From: Thozetella sp. PMI_491
Lineage: Eukaryota; Ascomycota; Sordariomycetes; Chaetosphaeriales; Chaetosphaeriaceae
Direction: 5' to 3'
Assembly (NCBI GenBank): GCA_021432635.1
Contig: MU270101.1
Span: 62,001 to 126,000, forward strand
Length of the DNA stretch: 64,000 nucleotides
In this document: one piece after another, positions 34,480-45,931 of the stretch
Position numbering within the stretch: position 1 is the first letter of the stretch
How the letters are laid out: the number at the start of each line of letters is the position of its first letter
Program-made: the position numbers and the translations under genes
Notes under the pieces: generated by a model
Seen by the model: only the letters and a program-made list of their open reading frames with translations
Databases searched by the model: none
What the model was told of the DNA's origin: nothing

Positions 34480-36059
34480 TCATACTTGTGCCACCTTATT
34501 CCATAACACCTTGCCCGCCTCATCGTGGATCGGGCTGATCCACGGGAACCGTGTGAGAAACTCGTGTAGCTGTAGCCAACTCTTGATACCCAGGTGCTGG
34601 ACGACTTGGGAAATCCGCGGTAATAACCAAGCGTCATCCGTTTCTTCCAAAACAGACAGTCCTCCGATAAACAGAAGCCACAGCATCGAGTCGCTGTCCT
34701 CTTCGTCCAGTCCCCGTTCCACTGCAGTCCTCAGACACCGCCTCACAAGGCGGTACCTCAAGAAGCGCCGACCGCCGGTCTGGAGGAACATGGTAGTCAG
34801 GAAGGCGACTAGGCCAACATGATAGCATGCTTCAAGCTTGCCCTCAAGTTGGGGCCCACCCAATTCGTGGAAGCGAACAAGGCGGTAGCCGACCGAGACG
34901 ATGACCTCTTGGACGACATCTGTGCCGGTCTGGAGACTGCTGTAATGTTGGTTGACCCAATGGGATACCTGGTATACATCTAGAAGTATTCTCATCAGAG
35001 AATCATCTATTCTACCGGGTCCTGGCCTGCAGTGAACCGAGTGTAGGTCGACGGTGAGATCGGACAGTCCCATTGAGTGGGCGGCTTGGGCCATCCGGTC
35101 TCGGTAGAAGCTGGAGGGGGTGCCATAGTGAAACGCATAGTCTATATCGGTCCTGCGCAGTGTCAGAGTCACTATGAGCTTGCAATAGTTGGCCGCAATG
35201 AAGACATACTTGCAGATCTTCATGGCCAACGTAGGGTCTATTTCCGGCCGCGAGAGGCCGCCGCGAAGTGATACCATCTTTCGCAAGCCTTGTACGTGAA
35301 CCTGAGCACTCAAATGCTCTCCTCGGAACATCTCTAGGATGATGAGAAAGTTGACGACGGAGATGCTCGAGTCTGACAAGGCTTCTGTCGTGTTGAGTTG
35401 CTGGTTCACCAAGTTGACTGCTTCACCGAGATGGTGGATGGCCTCGAGTGGTACATCTTCACGGGCGAAGACAAATGCGTTTAACGTAGCCATTAAGGCA
35501 AGAGAGCAGTGAAACGCTTGGAGGGGCCAATTTAGCGTGGCATCTTGCATGCAACTGGGAAGACTCACAAGTTCTGTCCAGGAATAACATCTGGATCCAG
35601 TATGACTTAATCTGGGCCACTGGAAGACCAAGCACCGGAGGATACACGGCTTCTATTACGGACGTAAAGTCTTCTTCCGTGGTTAGCCACCCTTGTTTCT
35701 CGATCTCGCAGTTGTATCAAAACCAATGTCAAGTACCCACAGTTCTTGATGATATCCAGGCCGTGAGGCGTTGTCTCCAGTAAAAGCGGCAGGGCCAACG
35801 ATGGGCCCAATAGGGGTCGGCTTGCTGGGCCAAAAGAACCATACGCCGGACGCGTGGCACGAATGGCGCAATCTTTCGGGCCACAGGGAACTTGTAGGAT
35901 GGTGGACTTTCGGCAGTCTGGCGGCTGGCTCCGGTCCAGTTTCGACCCCCGTTGATGCCTCTTGCCGACATTTTTGCCCTTCATCGCGTGGCTCCGCGCA
36001 GCCCTCCGAGTCGACCTGTCGGTCTTGGTGCCGTCGACAAACTCGAAACCCTTGCCCAT
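34480..36059 (-). CDS. Fungal-specific regulator of the DUF3468/Fungal_trans_2 type, no zinc cluster seen
   Basis: The likely start is the ATG at 36059, which gives MGKGFEFVDGTKTDRSTRR followed by AARSHAMKGKNVGKRHQRG. This basic opening is typical of a class of fungal regulators that carry the C-terminal transcription-factor domain without a Zn2Cys6 cluster. Introns near 35650-35740 and possibly 35540-35590 separate this from a long last exon. That exon has the helical repertoire of the family (LQAFHCSLALMATLNAF, ISVVNFLIILEMFRGEHLS, VHVQGLRKMVSLRGGL, MLWLLFIGGLSVL). The stop is at 34480-34482. A frame that continues upstream of 36059 starts only at a non-ATG codon. It is likely nuclear; it may control the adjacent exporter or GST gene. 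Confidence 0.72.
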
Positions 36060-36398
36060 CTTCAATACTGACCGCGCGCTCTCGCGAATGGCTGTGTTTC
36101 CTACAGGCAGCGATGCTGGGCTGCGCCGTGAGAGGATGCTGTTGGGCGTCGGCAAGAAAGGTGTGCATAAAGTCCGACGCCTTGGGGGCCTAGGAGAGGA
36201 TTGTGGGTGCTACAGAAGCCTGAGGTCCACTGTTTTTGAGTCTCCACGGGGGATCGGACCCACACTTAGCAGCGCCAATGAGCTACAAGGCTCACCGAGA
36301 GGCGACGGCACTGCAAATCTAAATCTGCAACCAATTTGTAGGCTATTCAGTACCTATTTTCTAGCGTGAGCGGCCGCCTACAAACTCCATCAGCCATA

Positions 36399-37504
36399 CT
36401 ATGTACTAAGCTTTTGAACCATGAATCCATGCCGCGGGGCATGGATCCTCACGGACCCAGCATCGGTCTGGTTGTCAATAACGAAGTCACTGGGCGTCAC
36501 GCTAACCAGCTTGCCCGAATCTTTGTACTGCGAACCATAGTCTGACGGCCAGAGTATGACCGCGTCGCCCTTTTGTAACTGTGCCGCAGCCACAACCGGA
36601 TCTGAAGCATCAACGTCTCTCTCTGCCTCAGCAAATTCGGACCCCAAGATGAGAGCTGCCGCTACCTCGCCAGTGATGGAGGGGAGCTCGCCCAGTGCCT
36701 TCTGGCGCGTCTCGATCTTCTCCGTGAGACGCGATAGCCACGCGAATACTTTGGGGAATAGCTCCTTCGAGTCCTCAGGGAGCGAGCCAGGCGCCAGGGA
36801 GACCCAGTACAGCGGCCATGCCGCCTCGATGTCCCCGATGCTAGGGCTCTCGGTACCCAAAATCCACGCACGACCGTCGGCCAGCAGGGTGGACTCGAGG
36901 AATGCCATTACAGCGCGCAGCTCGGCGACCGCAGTTGGCTGGGCGGCGGCTCGGACCTCGCGCGAAAACGGAGAGGTGGGGCCCGACAGGCTAGCTGCCC
37001 CGACGAGGTCGGCGCGATCGGCGATGAACTTGGGGTTCTGGAACTGCGGTGCATCTAGCGGCAGGCTCCCCGTGGCCCAGCGGAACACTCCCCCATCAAT
37101 AACGAGGCGCTCGAGCAAGTGGGCAAGCGCTCGCTGGTCTCCTGTCTGCGGAGTCAGACTCGGGTGGGCCTCGGTGACGGGGAACAGCTCATCGAGCTTG
37201 GACAGGATGAGCCGCGTGTCCAGGTAGACCTCGCGTCCTGCTGCAAGAAGCGGGATGCGCCTGTACGTGATGCCGAGGCGTGCGAGATCCGGGCGGGGTA
37301 GCACGCGCGGTTGTATCTATAGCAGTATTTAGTACGCAGGATAGTGATAGTGCAAGGCAATGTGCTCAGCCGGCTTGGTATCAGCCTCGAACCTACACAT
37401 TTGGTGTACGGGATGCCGCGAAGTGCGAGATACCAAGTCACGCGCCTCGCGTAGGGCGATTCTGGATAGTAGTAGAGAATTAGAGGCAGGTCGGACGGCG
37501 CCAT
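36399..37504 (-). CDS. Glutathione S-transferase-like protein with extended C-terminus
   Basis: The first exon starts at the ATG at 37504 (MAPSDLPLILYYYPESPYAR), a thioredoxin-fold strand with the Ser-Pro-Tyr active-site-like turn of GSTs. An intron near 37313-37393 follows KC, and the second exon continues IQPRVLPRPDLARLGI, then YLDTRLILSKLDELFP. The C-terminal helical domain holds ILGTESPSIGDIEAAWPLYW with the N-capping Ser and Asp. About 70 extra residues after the GST fold (GDAVILWPSDYGSQYKDSGK to IHAPRHGFMVQ) resemble a small beta domain seen in some ascomycete GST-like proteins. It probably conjugates or isomerises a small molecule in the cytosol. It lies between two regulator genes. 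Confidence 0.82.
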
Positions 37505-37792
37505 GATGGATATGCACAGTCGCCGCTGTTGACTTGAGGGGTTTTGTAACAAGATGCGATGGGACTTGTTGTCGATGGGTCAGGGTACAGAGCGTGCTAG
37601 TTATAGTTATCCACAATCGGGTGGGGGTGTCAGACCGGCCTTTCTACGCCGAGCCTGTCAGGTCTATGCAGCGGCGCTGCTTAGTGTGGGGCGGAAACCC
37701 CGCGGAGGACAAAATAGAATGGAGTTTCCACGGCTTCGCCGCAGGTTATTGAGCTCCCCGAATAAGGTAGGTGAGGTAGGTAGATATCTGCC

Positions 37793-39997
37793 TTAGATCA
37801 CGAACCCCGATGCATCCAATGGCCAAACTCTTCCGCTGCTAAACCAGTACTCAAGGAACCCCTCCGCCGTCTCCGAGCCCAAGTCCCAGGCAAGGGCATT
37901 GTCCGTGCTTGCATCCATAAGCTCTGTTGCGTCGTCGTAGAGTTGAGACGAGTCCAGCAAGAGATCTGGATAATTTTGGCCCTCCCTGCCGCTGTTGGCT
38001 GGGAGTTTAGGTGATAAATCCAAGGAGACTGGCACGAGCATCTTAGCAACTATCAGCAAACTGCATCTGGCGCACTCACGTTCCGCCTGCTGCACGTGGT
38101 CCGGGGCCAGTGCATGGAGTTCGAGATCGTCCACTTTGCCGCCGTTTTTGATGGTGCCTTCGTTCCACAGGATTTCATTATGCCCTAAGATGGAGGACGT
38201 CGTTCTGCGCAAGCTTCCTCTGTGCCTATTCAGCTCGCCTGAAGACAGCTGGCATGGCTCTCCCGGCAAAGGGTATGCATTGCCTGTATGGTATCTTTGC
38301 AAATGAGGGAGAAATGCTCTCTAGTATATGTGAAGTGTCAGATCTCGGTAGCCAGCGTTCAATAGAGAAATTGGATCGACGAGTAGGGTATCGGCTTACA
38401 AGAACTTTGATAATCTTCCACTGATGGCCAATGATGCCCATGATCTCATAATTAAGTTTGATGTTGGCGCGTGCCGCCAAACTCACCTCGGGCTTAGTGC
38501 ACCCCAAGAATGGTAGCTGGATTGCACAAGAGCAGTATGCAGCGTAGCCAACAAAGCCTGATGCCTGCTTAGTGCAGCCAGACGGGCTCAGATAATCCCG
38601 GAACACGGCAGAAACATGCCTGGCATGTTCAAGCGCGGTCTGAGCCGATATCTTTTGGGCATAAGCATTATCGTGGCCCGTCGGGTTGAGGGAGAAGAGC
38701 GGCACGATTGAGGAGTGTAGAACACACATCGACTGGTGGTACCCGATATGAAGCAGGGTTATCTGCGATATCACCGACCGTGAGGCTGCGTTTAGGATAC
38801 CGGGTGTTAGCTCGAATGTTTCATGGAGATCTCTTCGCCATGCTCGAAGCTGGTCGTCCAAGGTTTGTATCCTCAATAACTTCTGACTCCCTCCAAGATC
38901 ACTGTCTCTGATGAAGAGATATACAGAGTTCCTAACGACAAGCGGTTGAGCTGGGATCTGATATCAATATTGTGGGGCCGGGACTTACCAGAGATCTGCA
39001 AGTTTGATGAGTTCCCTATAGAAACTTGAACCACCGGGCACTCCGGCTATGGTTCTACGTTCCTTTGGGAAGACACCGCGGTCAAAGTCTATCTCATCGC
39101 ATGGCAGAGGCACCTTCATAAGCGAAGAGAGTACCATCTTCGAAAACGAAGGTTGAGACACGAATTGGTTGAAGATATAGCACGCCCAGAACCGTCGGCA
39201 GGTCATTTCCGCAGCCAAGGAGTTATCAGAGGCTCTTATAGTGGCAGGCAGGCCGAGTATGCGCGCAGTGCAGCCGCTATTGCCTTCATATACAAGCATG
39301 CGTTGCCATTGGCCCTGGCTGTACCAGAAGAAGGAAAGATGGACGAATGAGACGAGGTTGTCCTCAGTCGGGGTATCGATCTCGGCGAAGACGAGCTTGC
39401 CGGCCTGCTCGGCCCACGATAAGAACGTTCCGTTGTTTCGTAGAGATTCTTCGTCGTCGGAACTATCGTAGAAGCTAGACGAGTATCACCATTTAGCCAA
39501 GCACTCAGATCTACTATCCCGTGGAGCAAGTCGGTGTAGAAGGCACGCACATGGAGGCAACGGCACAGAGACTGAGGACAACGTGAGGTTTCGCCACGCC
39601 CTGGGTTAGAGCGCGTGTAAAAGAAGGACGGTGAATTAGCAAGGCCGCGTTGTACATGTGGGTAAAATATAGATCTACAAGCACAGAGAGCATGGCCGGG
39701 GAAATCCCAGCGTACCGGCCGTTGCCGAGGGTCGGGGTAGAGGTTGACTGAGGCGTCTCTAGAATAGAAGAGCTCCTAGGCGAAGGTTTTGAGACAGTCT
39801 TCCATGTGCATGGCCGATGCAGACGCGCGCATCGCCGGCAGACCGGCTTGTCACCAGTGCACCGAACCTGCATCTTCTTTAGCATTCGAAAGGATAGAAC
39901 CGGCGAGGGCATAGTATAAGAAGGGAGTAATGGGAGAAGATGCGCTAACCTTGAGAGAGCTGCATTGCTGGCAGGCTTTTCGTGGCCGGCCAGACAT
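37793..39997 (-). CDS. Zn2Cys6 fungal-specific transcription factor
   Basis: The ATG at 39997 gives MSGRPRKACQQCSSLK, then an intron of about 85 nt, then VRCTGDKPVCRRCARLHRPC. Across the intron the cluster reads CX2CX6CX6CX2CX6C, complete. After a Ser/Pro-rich linker come SPAMLSVLVDLYFTHMYNAA and LLIHRPSFTRAL, the start of the fungal regulatory domain, followed by RRFWACYIFNQFVSQPSFS (the conserved R-R-x-F/W-W element). Several introns (near 39510-39480, 38940-38985, 38340-38400) interrupt the gene; the C-terminal exon ends at 37793. It should bind CGG triplets. The nearest divergent promoter with such sites is the cupin/fumarylacetoacetase one (41321-41330), so those genes are candidate targets. 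Confidence 0.85.
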
Positions 39998-40508
39998 CCT
40001 GCCCCAAGCCGTGTGCTGATGCAGAAGCTTTGTTTTTGAGACTGGGGGGGCTCGGATACCGGAAAGCGTGCGCTAAATATGAGCGGCTCTGCCGGATGCC
40101 CCTCCTACACCTTCAGTGAATGCGGGGTTGCAGGAAATCCGGGGAGCTCCACAAGGCCCTAGAAACATCACGTTGCTGACAAGGACTAACTCTTTGTGGT
40201 TATCGACTCTCTTATTCCATGTCCTAGTTGTTGTCTACTTCCAAGAATGATAGCATTGACCAGGCCATGATTCAGCTCTACAGTGTCCCCAGAGTAGAGC
40301 CAGGACAGTAAATCTAAAGAACATTTGCAACCGGCATGATGCGGATTGTCATGATTGCAGTCCTCCTACGCTACGCTTTAGAGGCCCCTCCGGATTCGAC
40401 TTCTTCCTTATGGAACCCTGCAGCTGTCAGAAGCTTGCCCCCAACCTGGACTGGTTTCGCGGCTGCGGAAAATATGAGAATTAGTGCTTTCTCCGCAAGG
40501 CGGAATGT
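39998..40508. other. Intergenic region upstream of the Zn2Cys6 regulator
   Basis: About 0.5 kb between the regulator's start and the 3' end of the cupin gene. A run of seven G lies near 40043-40049. No gene, RNA or repeat is supported; the regulator's promoter must lie here. Confidence 0.35.
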
Positions 40509-41104
40509 CTAGACCCTACCATTCAGAATGAAGTAGATGCGAGCGGGCTTGTCCGTTCTGTTGTGCCACCCATGAATGGTGCCGCGCTGCACGCACACGT
40601 CACCGGCCTTGAGCGTAAGCTCGACGCCCTTGTCAAGGATGCTGATCAACACGTGAGTTGACCTATCCTCTCGAATCGCGTCTGATAGCTGCTCACCAAA
40701 CCATTTCGCCATCAAACACAATACCGAAGTCCATGGACTCGGTTCGGTGAAACATCTTCGACGCCCCCCAATGTTAGTATGCTGCGCGACAAGCTTGGCC
40801 ATCCGGCTCCTGCGACGCTCAAGGTACCTCATCCATGGGCACTTACGGTCTCGGTATTTGGCTTGAAATCAACAACCCTGAGGACGATTCCATTCGGGTT
40901 GGATAGATCTTTAGTGCGCTGCAGAATCGGGTCTTGCCATGGTTCGTCGTTGGAAATAGGAAACTGAAAGGTCTCGTATAGCACCGCAAAGTTGGCGTTG
41001 ATAGGCACTGGGAGGCACGGCACCTCGCTGTCGGCTACACAAATTGCATTTCCGTCATTGTCATGACCCGTGACTACGCGACGAGGGTGAGGGTAGAGCG
41101 ACAT
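40509..41104 (-). CDS. Small cupin-domain protein
   Basis: Three exons (41104-40847, 40755-40697, 40641-40509) sum to 450 nt, or 149 residues. The C-terminal half is a single cupin barrel: MFHRTESMDFGIVFDGEMVC is motif 1-like (His and Glu metal ligands), then LKAGDVCVQRGTIHGWHN, the motif 2 region with PG replaced by AGD and the last His ligand in IHGW. Proteins of this size act as dioxygenases, isomerases or decarboxylases in fungal small-molecule pathways. The gene starts only 527 nt from, and divergent to, a fumarylacetoacetase paralogue. Homogentisate dioxygenase is also a cupin but is about three times larger, so this is not that enzyme. The intron borders restore all motifs. Confidence 0.8.
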
Positions 41105-41631
41105 GATAACCAGTTATGTAGGACAATTGCGTATTAACTGTTGTCGAAAGTTTTAAGTAAAGGTACTCCAAGGAACAACCACACTGATTCCTGGATGCTG
41201 GGTACATATATCCGATCCTCGGACCCGTGGGAGCAAAATATCTCTTCCTTAGGCAGAATCCATACAGCCCTTGGGCGGGGTGTGCGTCCCGTGATGTCAT
41301 CCACGACACCATGCGGCCAACGGACGTCCGGACGAGGAGACGGGAAATGGCGCCAAACGTTTTCCGTTCGTGTGGGTCGGAGTCGGACAATCGCGGTAAA
41401 TTCAAGATGTTCGCCCCCGTACCCACCCTAAGAGAGTATTTGATTGGTCAGTTTAGGATGTACACAAGAGGACTTGGGCACACAACATTATGTGGCGTAC
41501 TCGCTGGTGCTGCTGTCAACTTATAGGTAAACCCTTGCGAGAGCTACCAAGTTGCTACACAAATTTTCTACCTTGATCTTCTTCTCGTGCCCATTGTCAA
41601 ATCTAAAGGTAAAAGAAAATAAACACCAGAG
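41105..41631. promoter_or_regulatory. Shared divergent promoter of cupin and fumarylacetoacetase genes
   Basis: The perfect palindrome CGGACGTCCG lies at 41321-41330: two CGG triplets in inverted orientation with 4-nt spacing, the layout bound by Zn2Cys6 dimers. An everted pair CCG-N5-CGG (CCGATCCTCGG) is at 41212-41222, and two direct CGG copies occur near 41370-41385 (GTCGGAGTCGGA). A GCGGGG motif (CreA type) is at 41275-41280 and TGATGTCAT (bZIP/CRE-like) near 41293. The sequence alone shows only the motifs; binding is inference. Confidence 0.5.
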
Positions 41632-43169
41632 ATGAACTCGCACCCATTCAACATCCGCAACCTGCCCTTCGGGGTCATCTCGACGCGGGATGACCCCAAC
41701 CCACGGTGCGCAGTTGCGATCGGAGAGGCCGCACTGGAACTGACCAAATATCTGGAAACCCACCCGGCTAGGGACATTCCGAAAGACCTCGATATGCTCG
41801 CTATTTTCCGAGAGGTTTGCTTAGATACTCTTTACATTAAACTACGGCGTGGGCAAGGATTTGCTAACGTTGAGTTCTAAACCAGCCGACACTCAACAGA
41901 TTCGCCGAGCTTCCTCTGGCCATCCGAAGGGCAGTACGGCAGCACCTCATCAAAGAGTTGTCTCGTGCGCCGGCTCCGCCTACGTGCCTTGTACCATTGG
42001 CGGAGGTCACCAACCATCTCCCGATGCGCATTGGTGGCTACGTCGACTTCTTTTGCTCGATTGAGCACGCTCGTAACGTAAGTAGCAAGAGTTATTGTTT
42101 ACACTTGCGCTAGATCATTGACACTCTGCAGTGTGCCGCCCTCACGGGAGGAGCTGTTGCGCCCAACTTTTACTCCTCACCGCTGTGTTACAACGGCCGG
42201 GCGTCGAGCGTGGTGCCATCACCGACTGCGATTCATAGACCCCGGGGGATATCATACGATACCGGCGGGATTAGTGGGGATAAGGCTGTGTACGGCCCAT
42301 CCAGAAAGCTAGACTTTGAACTCGAGGTGGGCTACTTTGTGTCAAAGCCGCTGTCGCATGGAGAGACCTTGAAGATCGAAGATGCTAGAGAACATCTTTT
42401 CGGGTTTGTTCTACTGAATGACTGGTCTAGCCGAGACATCCAGGCATTTGAGATGCGGCCGCTGGGTCCCTTCCACTCAAAGGGTAGCAATTTCTTAACA
42501 TTCAGCCAATTTGCTCGGAAGATTTACTAACGAAAACTCTATCTACGGTGATCTAGGCTTCGGCACGTCAATATCTCCTTGGATTGTGACCATGGATGCG
42601 CTAGAACCATTTGCAGTTTCTCCTAAATATGATCACAGCGCGGAGACATTCGAACACTTGCGGTGGAAGGAGAATGGGACGGATACGTTTAAGATTAATC
42701 TGAAGGCTTCTATCATACGTATGAATCCTTCATCCAACTAGGAGCCATGAGCTACAATCGGTTAACAAATTACTAGGCGGTGGAAAGCAGCATGTTATCA
42801 CCGAGGCCAATTTTTGCGACCTATACTGGACTCCCTTTCAGCAGATCACGCACTTGGCCGCTGCCGGTAGTGGAATGGCTTCTGGAGATCTAATTGGCTC
42901 AGGAACCATATCTGGCGAGGTGAGTTCTACAGTTCTGCTTCCAACTTTGTTCCTCGTAGTTGACTCCCCGAAAGCGTGCAGGAACTCTTGGGAGCCTGTT
43001 TGAAGCCACACGGGACGGCAGCGAGCCGATTTTGCTCGATGGAGAAAACACCTTGGCATATCTGCAAGACTTCGATGAAGTTATCTTAGAGGCATGGTGC
43101 TGCAATGCGGATGGAGAACTAGCGATAGGGTTTGGAGAGTGCCGTGGCAAAGTTCTTCCAGCTGCTTAA
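41632..43169 (+). CDS. Fumarylacetoacetase-family hydrolase
   Basis: About six exons encode a full-length fumarylacetoacetase-like enzyme. The start MNSHPFNIRNLPFGVISTRD is the classic N-terminal domain opening. Active-site elements appear in order: GGYVDFFCSIEHARN (Asp metal ligand and catalytic His), GRASSVVPSPTAIHRPRG (Arg), LDFELEVGYFV (two Glu ligands), LLNDWSSRDIQAFEMRPLGPF (Asp ligand), GTSISPWIVTMDALEPF and GSGTISGE. All expected catalytic and metal residues are present. The enzyme class splits fumarylacetoacetate into fumarate and acetoacetate at the end of tyrosine breakdown. Here the neighbour is a small cupin rather than homogentisate dioxygenase, so this is more likely a paralogue acting on a related beta-diketone (inference). 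Exon borders between 41810 and 41900 and around 42740 are approximate. Confidence 0.88.
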
Positions 43170-44029
43170 GACTCTGCGGGGGGTGGTTGCATGGGCATAG
43201 AGTAAAGAAAGAGCATTTTCTATGTGCAAAAGAATCGTCTTGACAGCCCTGCATGCTCTCACTCGCCCGTTTGTCTATACCTCAACCACTGAGGCAGAAA
43301 TTGAGCACTCTTCGTGCTGTCCCTTCAGGGTCATCCATGTTACACCTATTGGCAAGCTACAGTTTGAACACGAGCTTCTGTCACGGGCAAAGGTGGGTTT
43401 GACATGTTGGAATCATTCGCTAGTTAAATACATAGGTAAATGTAGTGTTCTAGTAAACTCGTGGAAGCCCACGGACGTCATCAAGAATCAATTATGCGGC
43501 TACGGGCGAAATCATGGTCGGTTAGAAAACGGGAAGAAAAGCCCAGCCTACCACGGTCTTCATACAGAGGAGTTGCCACAGCTAGAGTTGTATCCAAATG
43601 CATCTCGTAGAAACTATAAATTGATTCAGCATCAGATGTACAGAAAATTGTGCGGGGTCCCGCGCCCCGTTAGCCCGTGACCGCGGCTGCGGGGTCGGGT
43701 TCGGAGAATGATGTTACGAGTTTCAAGGTCCATATGCCGTTGATCTGACCGCACCAAAGCACGCCATTCGATACATAGCTGAATGCGGGCATAATTTGCC
43801 GTTCCTCTGCCCAGTCAATGGTCTAAGAAGTAGGGGGTTATGCCATTTGAGCTCGGTCTACCGATAAGGTATATGACCGAAGCCGACTCCGAGCGTACCG
43901 GGTCGGTTTAATTCGCGTCTCGACATCCTGGGCAAGAGAATGCAGAATGCTGACTGCTAGAGCATATATTCTCGTCTCATTCCCATTTCGAATTAGCCAC
44001 AACCTACATACTTCATCCTAGTTGACAAC
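43170..44029. promoter_or_regulatory. Upstream region of the CocE-type hydrolase
   Basis: An ATG-started frame of 152 codons lies at 43222-43680 but has no family features and is not called as a gene. The promoter near 43679-43920 is rich in CGG/CCG triplets: GCGGGG at 43689-43694 (CreA type), the palindrome CCGCGG at 43681-43686, and several GGTCGG copies at 43694-43910. This resembles the cupin/fumarylacetoacetase promoter in triplet density. Confidence 0.35.
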
Positions 44030-45931
44030 ATGGGAAATCAAATTCGCGACATCCAAACCAGCGAGACTTCGCATTCGTATGCTCTCGACAAGAATGTCTC
44101 GGTTCCCCTCCGAAGCGGTGGTGTTATCCGCTGCAACGTTTATCGTCCCAAGTCCTCTAAGATAGATGACAAGTATCCCGTCATTATCACGTACGGACCG
44201 TACGGAAAAGATGTGCACTACTCCTAGTACGTTGATGATAGTGGGACGAGTCATAAGCTACTACTAATAATGGCCGACCAGCTTTCACCCCGGTAGCTAC
44301 GAAGAAGTAGACCCGGGGCATAAAACTGATCACTCGGCCTGGGAAACGCCGACTCCACTCTACTGGACCGAGAAGGGATATATTGTGATACGGGCGGATG
44401 AAGTTGGGACCGGTCAGTCGCCGGGGTTCTTGGACGCGCTCTCGTCCACCACTATCGATTCGTTTCACGACCTGATTGAATGGGCTGCGGAGCAGCCCTG
44501 GTCGACTGGCAAGGTTGGACTCTTGGGAATTAGCTACTTCGCTGTGACGCAGTGGCTCGTCGCGGCGCGAAACCCAAAGGGGCTCGCAGCCATTATCCCC
44601 TGGGAAGGGTTCAGCGATTTCTACCGCGACGCTGTTCGGCACGGCGGCATCCTCTCGAATGCCGGCATAGACTACATCTGGAATCGGCAAATGGGCTCCA
44701 ATCAGTACGGATTGCCTGGGCGGGCTGCACGTAACTGGGGCGAGGACACGATCGAGGGAGACCTAACAACGGAGGAACTCGAGGCCAATCGGACAACCAT
44801 CGTGCAAGGGGCCCGAGAGGCCCCGTTCCGTGATGGTGAACGCAGCGCGTCCGTGAACCTCAACCCCGAGGATATACAAGTTCCTGTCCTCAGCGTTGCC
44901 AACTGGGGCGGCATCCTGCTTCACCTCCGCGGCAATGTGCACGGATACATGCGTGCCGGCTCCGAGTTCAAGTACCTTCGCTTCATCGTCGGGCGGCACG
45001 ATCTTCCATTCTACTATCCTGAAGAGGTAGAGGTGCAGCGGAGCTTTCTTGACGCATTTCTTAAAGGTGATGACCGCGTCGGTTGGAGCAGGAAGGGAGA
45101 AGTACCGCCTGTCGATGTGGTCCTCCGCAAGGGGGATGTTGGTTACAATAACCCCGAAGGGGAGAAGCAGTTTCCGCGCCGAAAGGAGAACGAATGGCCC
45201 ATTGCTCGGACGCAGTACACCGACCTCTTCCTTTCCCCGGACGGCACCCTTCTGTGGGAGAACGCTGGGGTTTGCGAGCCCCGGAAGATAGGCTATAGAG
45301 CGCTCGGGAATGTCAACTCGATGCAGTTCGTTTCCTTCACAACGCCACCTTTCCAGTTGGAGACCGAGGTTACCGGGCACATCGTTGTGCATCTGAACGT
45401 GTCAGTGACGCGGGATCCTGGTGGGTCGACGCCGTCCGACATCGATCTCTTCCTGAGCCTCCGACACTTGTCGACCTCAGGAAAGGAGATTTACTATACC
45501 GGCACCACCGGCGAGCCGGCCCCTGTGACGAAGGGGTGGCTCCGGGTAACGCTGAGGAAGACCAATCCTCAGCACCCACTCCACCAACCTTGGCTACCTT
45601 ACCGGGAGTATCTTTCTACCGATGTCCAACCTGTTATCCCCAACGATGTCTACGGGGTGGACGTTGAGCTGTGGCCAACTAATGTAGTGGTTGGCGAGGG
45701 CGAACGGTTGGTCCTCGACGTCGGCTCAGGCGATACAGATGGCACCGGGATCTTCAAACACGACGACCCTACGGATAGGTAAGTAAAATAATCATTGGCT
45801 AAATCTCCACCTCGTATCGGTCCTAACGCAAATGTAGGGCCGAGTCCGTGTTCAAAGGCACAAACTTTATCCATTTTGGTCTTCGCTATGTTAATCGTAT
45901 CACACTCCCTATTATCCCTAACGAAAAATGA
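44030..45931 (+). CDS. CocE/NonD-family alpha/beta hydrolase (X-Pro dipeptidyl-peptidase S15-like)
   Basis: Three exons (44030-44226, 44282-45778, 45838-45931) total 1788 nt, or 595 residues, the usual length. The N-terminal beta strands (VSVPLRSGGVIRCNVYRP) lead into YPVIITYGPYGKD, then IVIRADEVGTGQSPGF (oxyanion region) and KVGLLGISYFAVTQW, where the Ser of G-x-S-Y is the nucleophile. Further on come IPWEGFSDFYRDAVRHGG and HDLPFYYPEEVEVQRSFLD with candidate Asp/His. The C-terminal jelly-roll domain ends NRITLPIIPNEK, encoded by a small last exon. The family cleaves esters or amides, for example acyl or aryl esters. It probably acts in the cytosol, as no signal peptide is seen. It follows the fumarylacetoacetase gene on the same strand. 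Confidence 0.88.

Noticed and set aside
43222-43680. 152-codon ATG-started frame between fumarylacetoacetase and CocE genes
   Set aside because: No domain, no intron signals and irregular composition; treated as chance.
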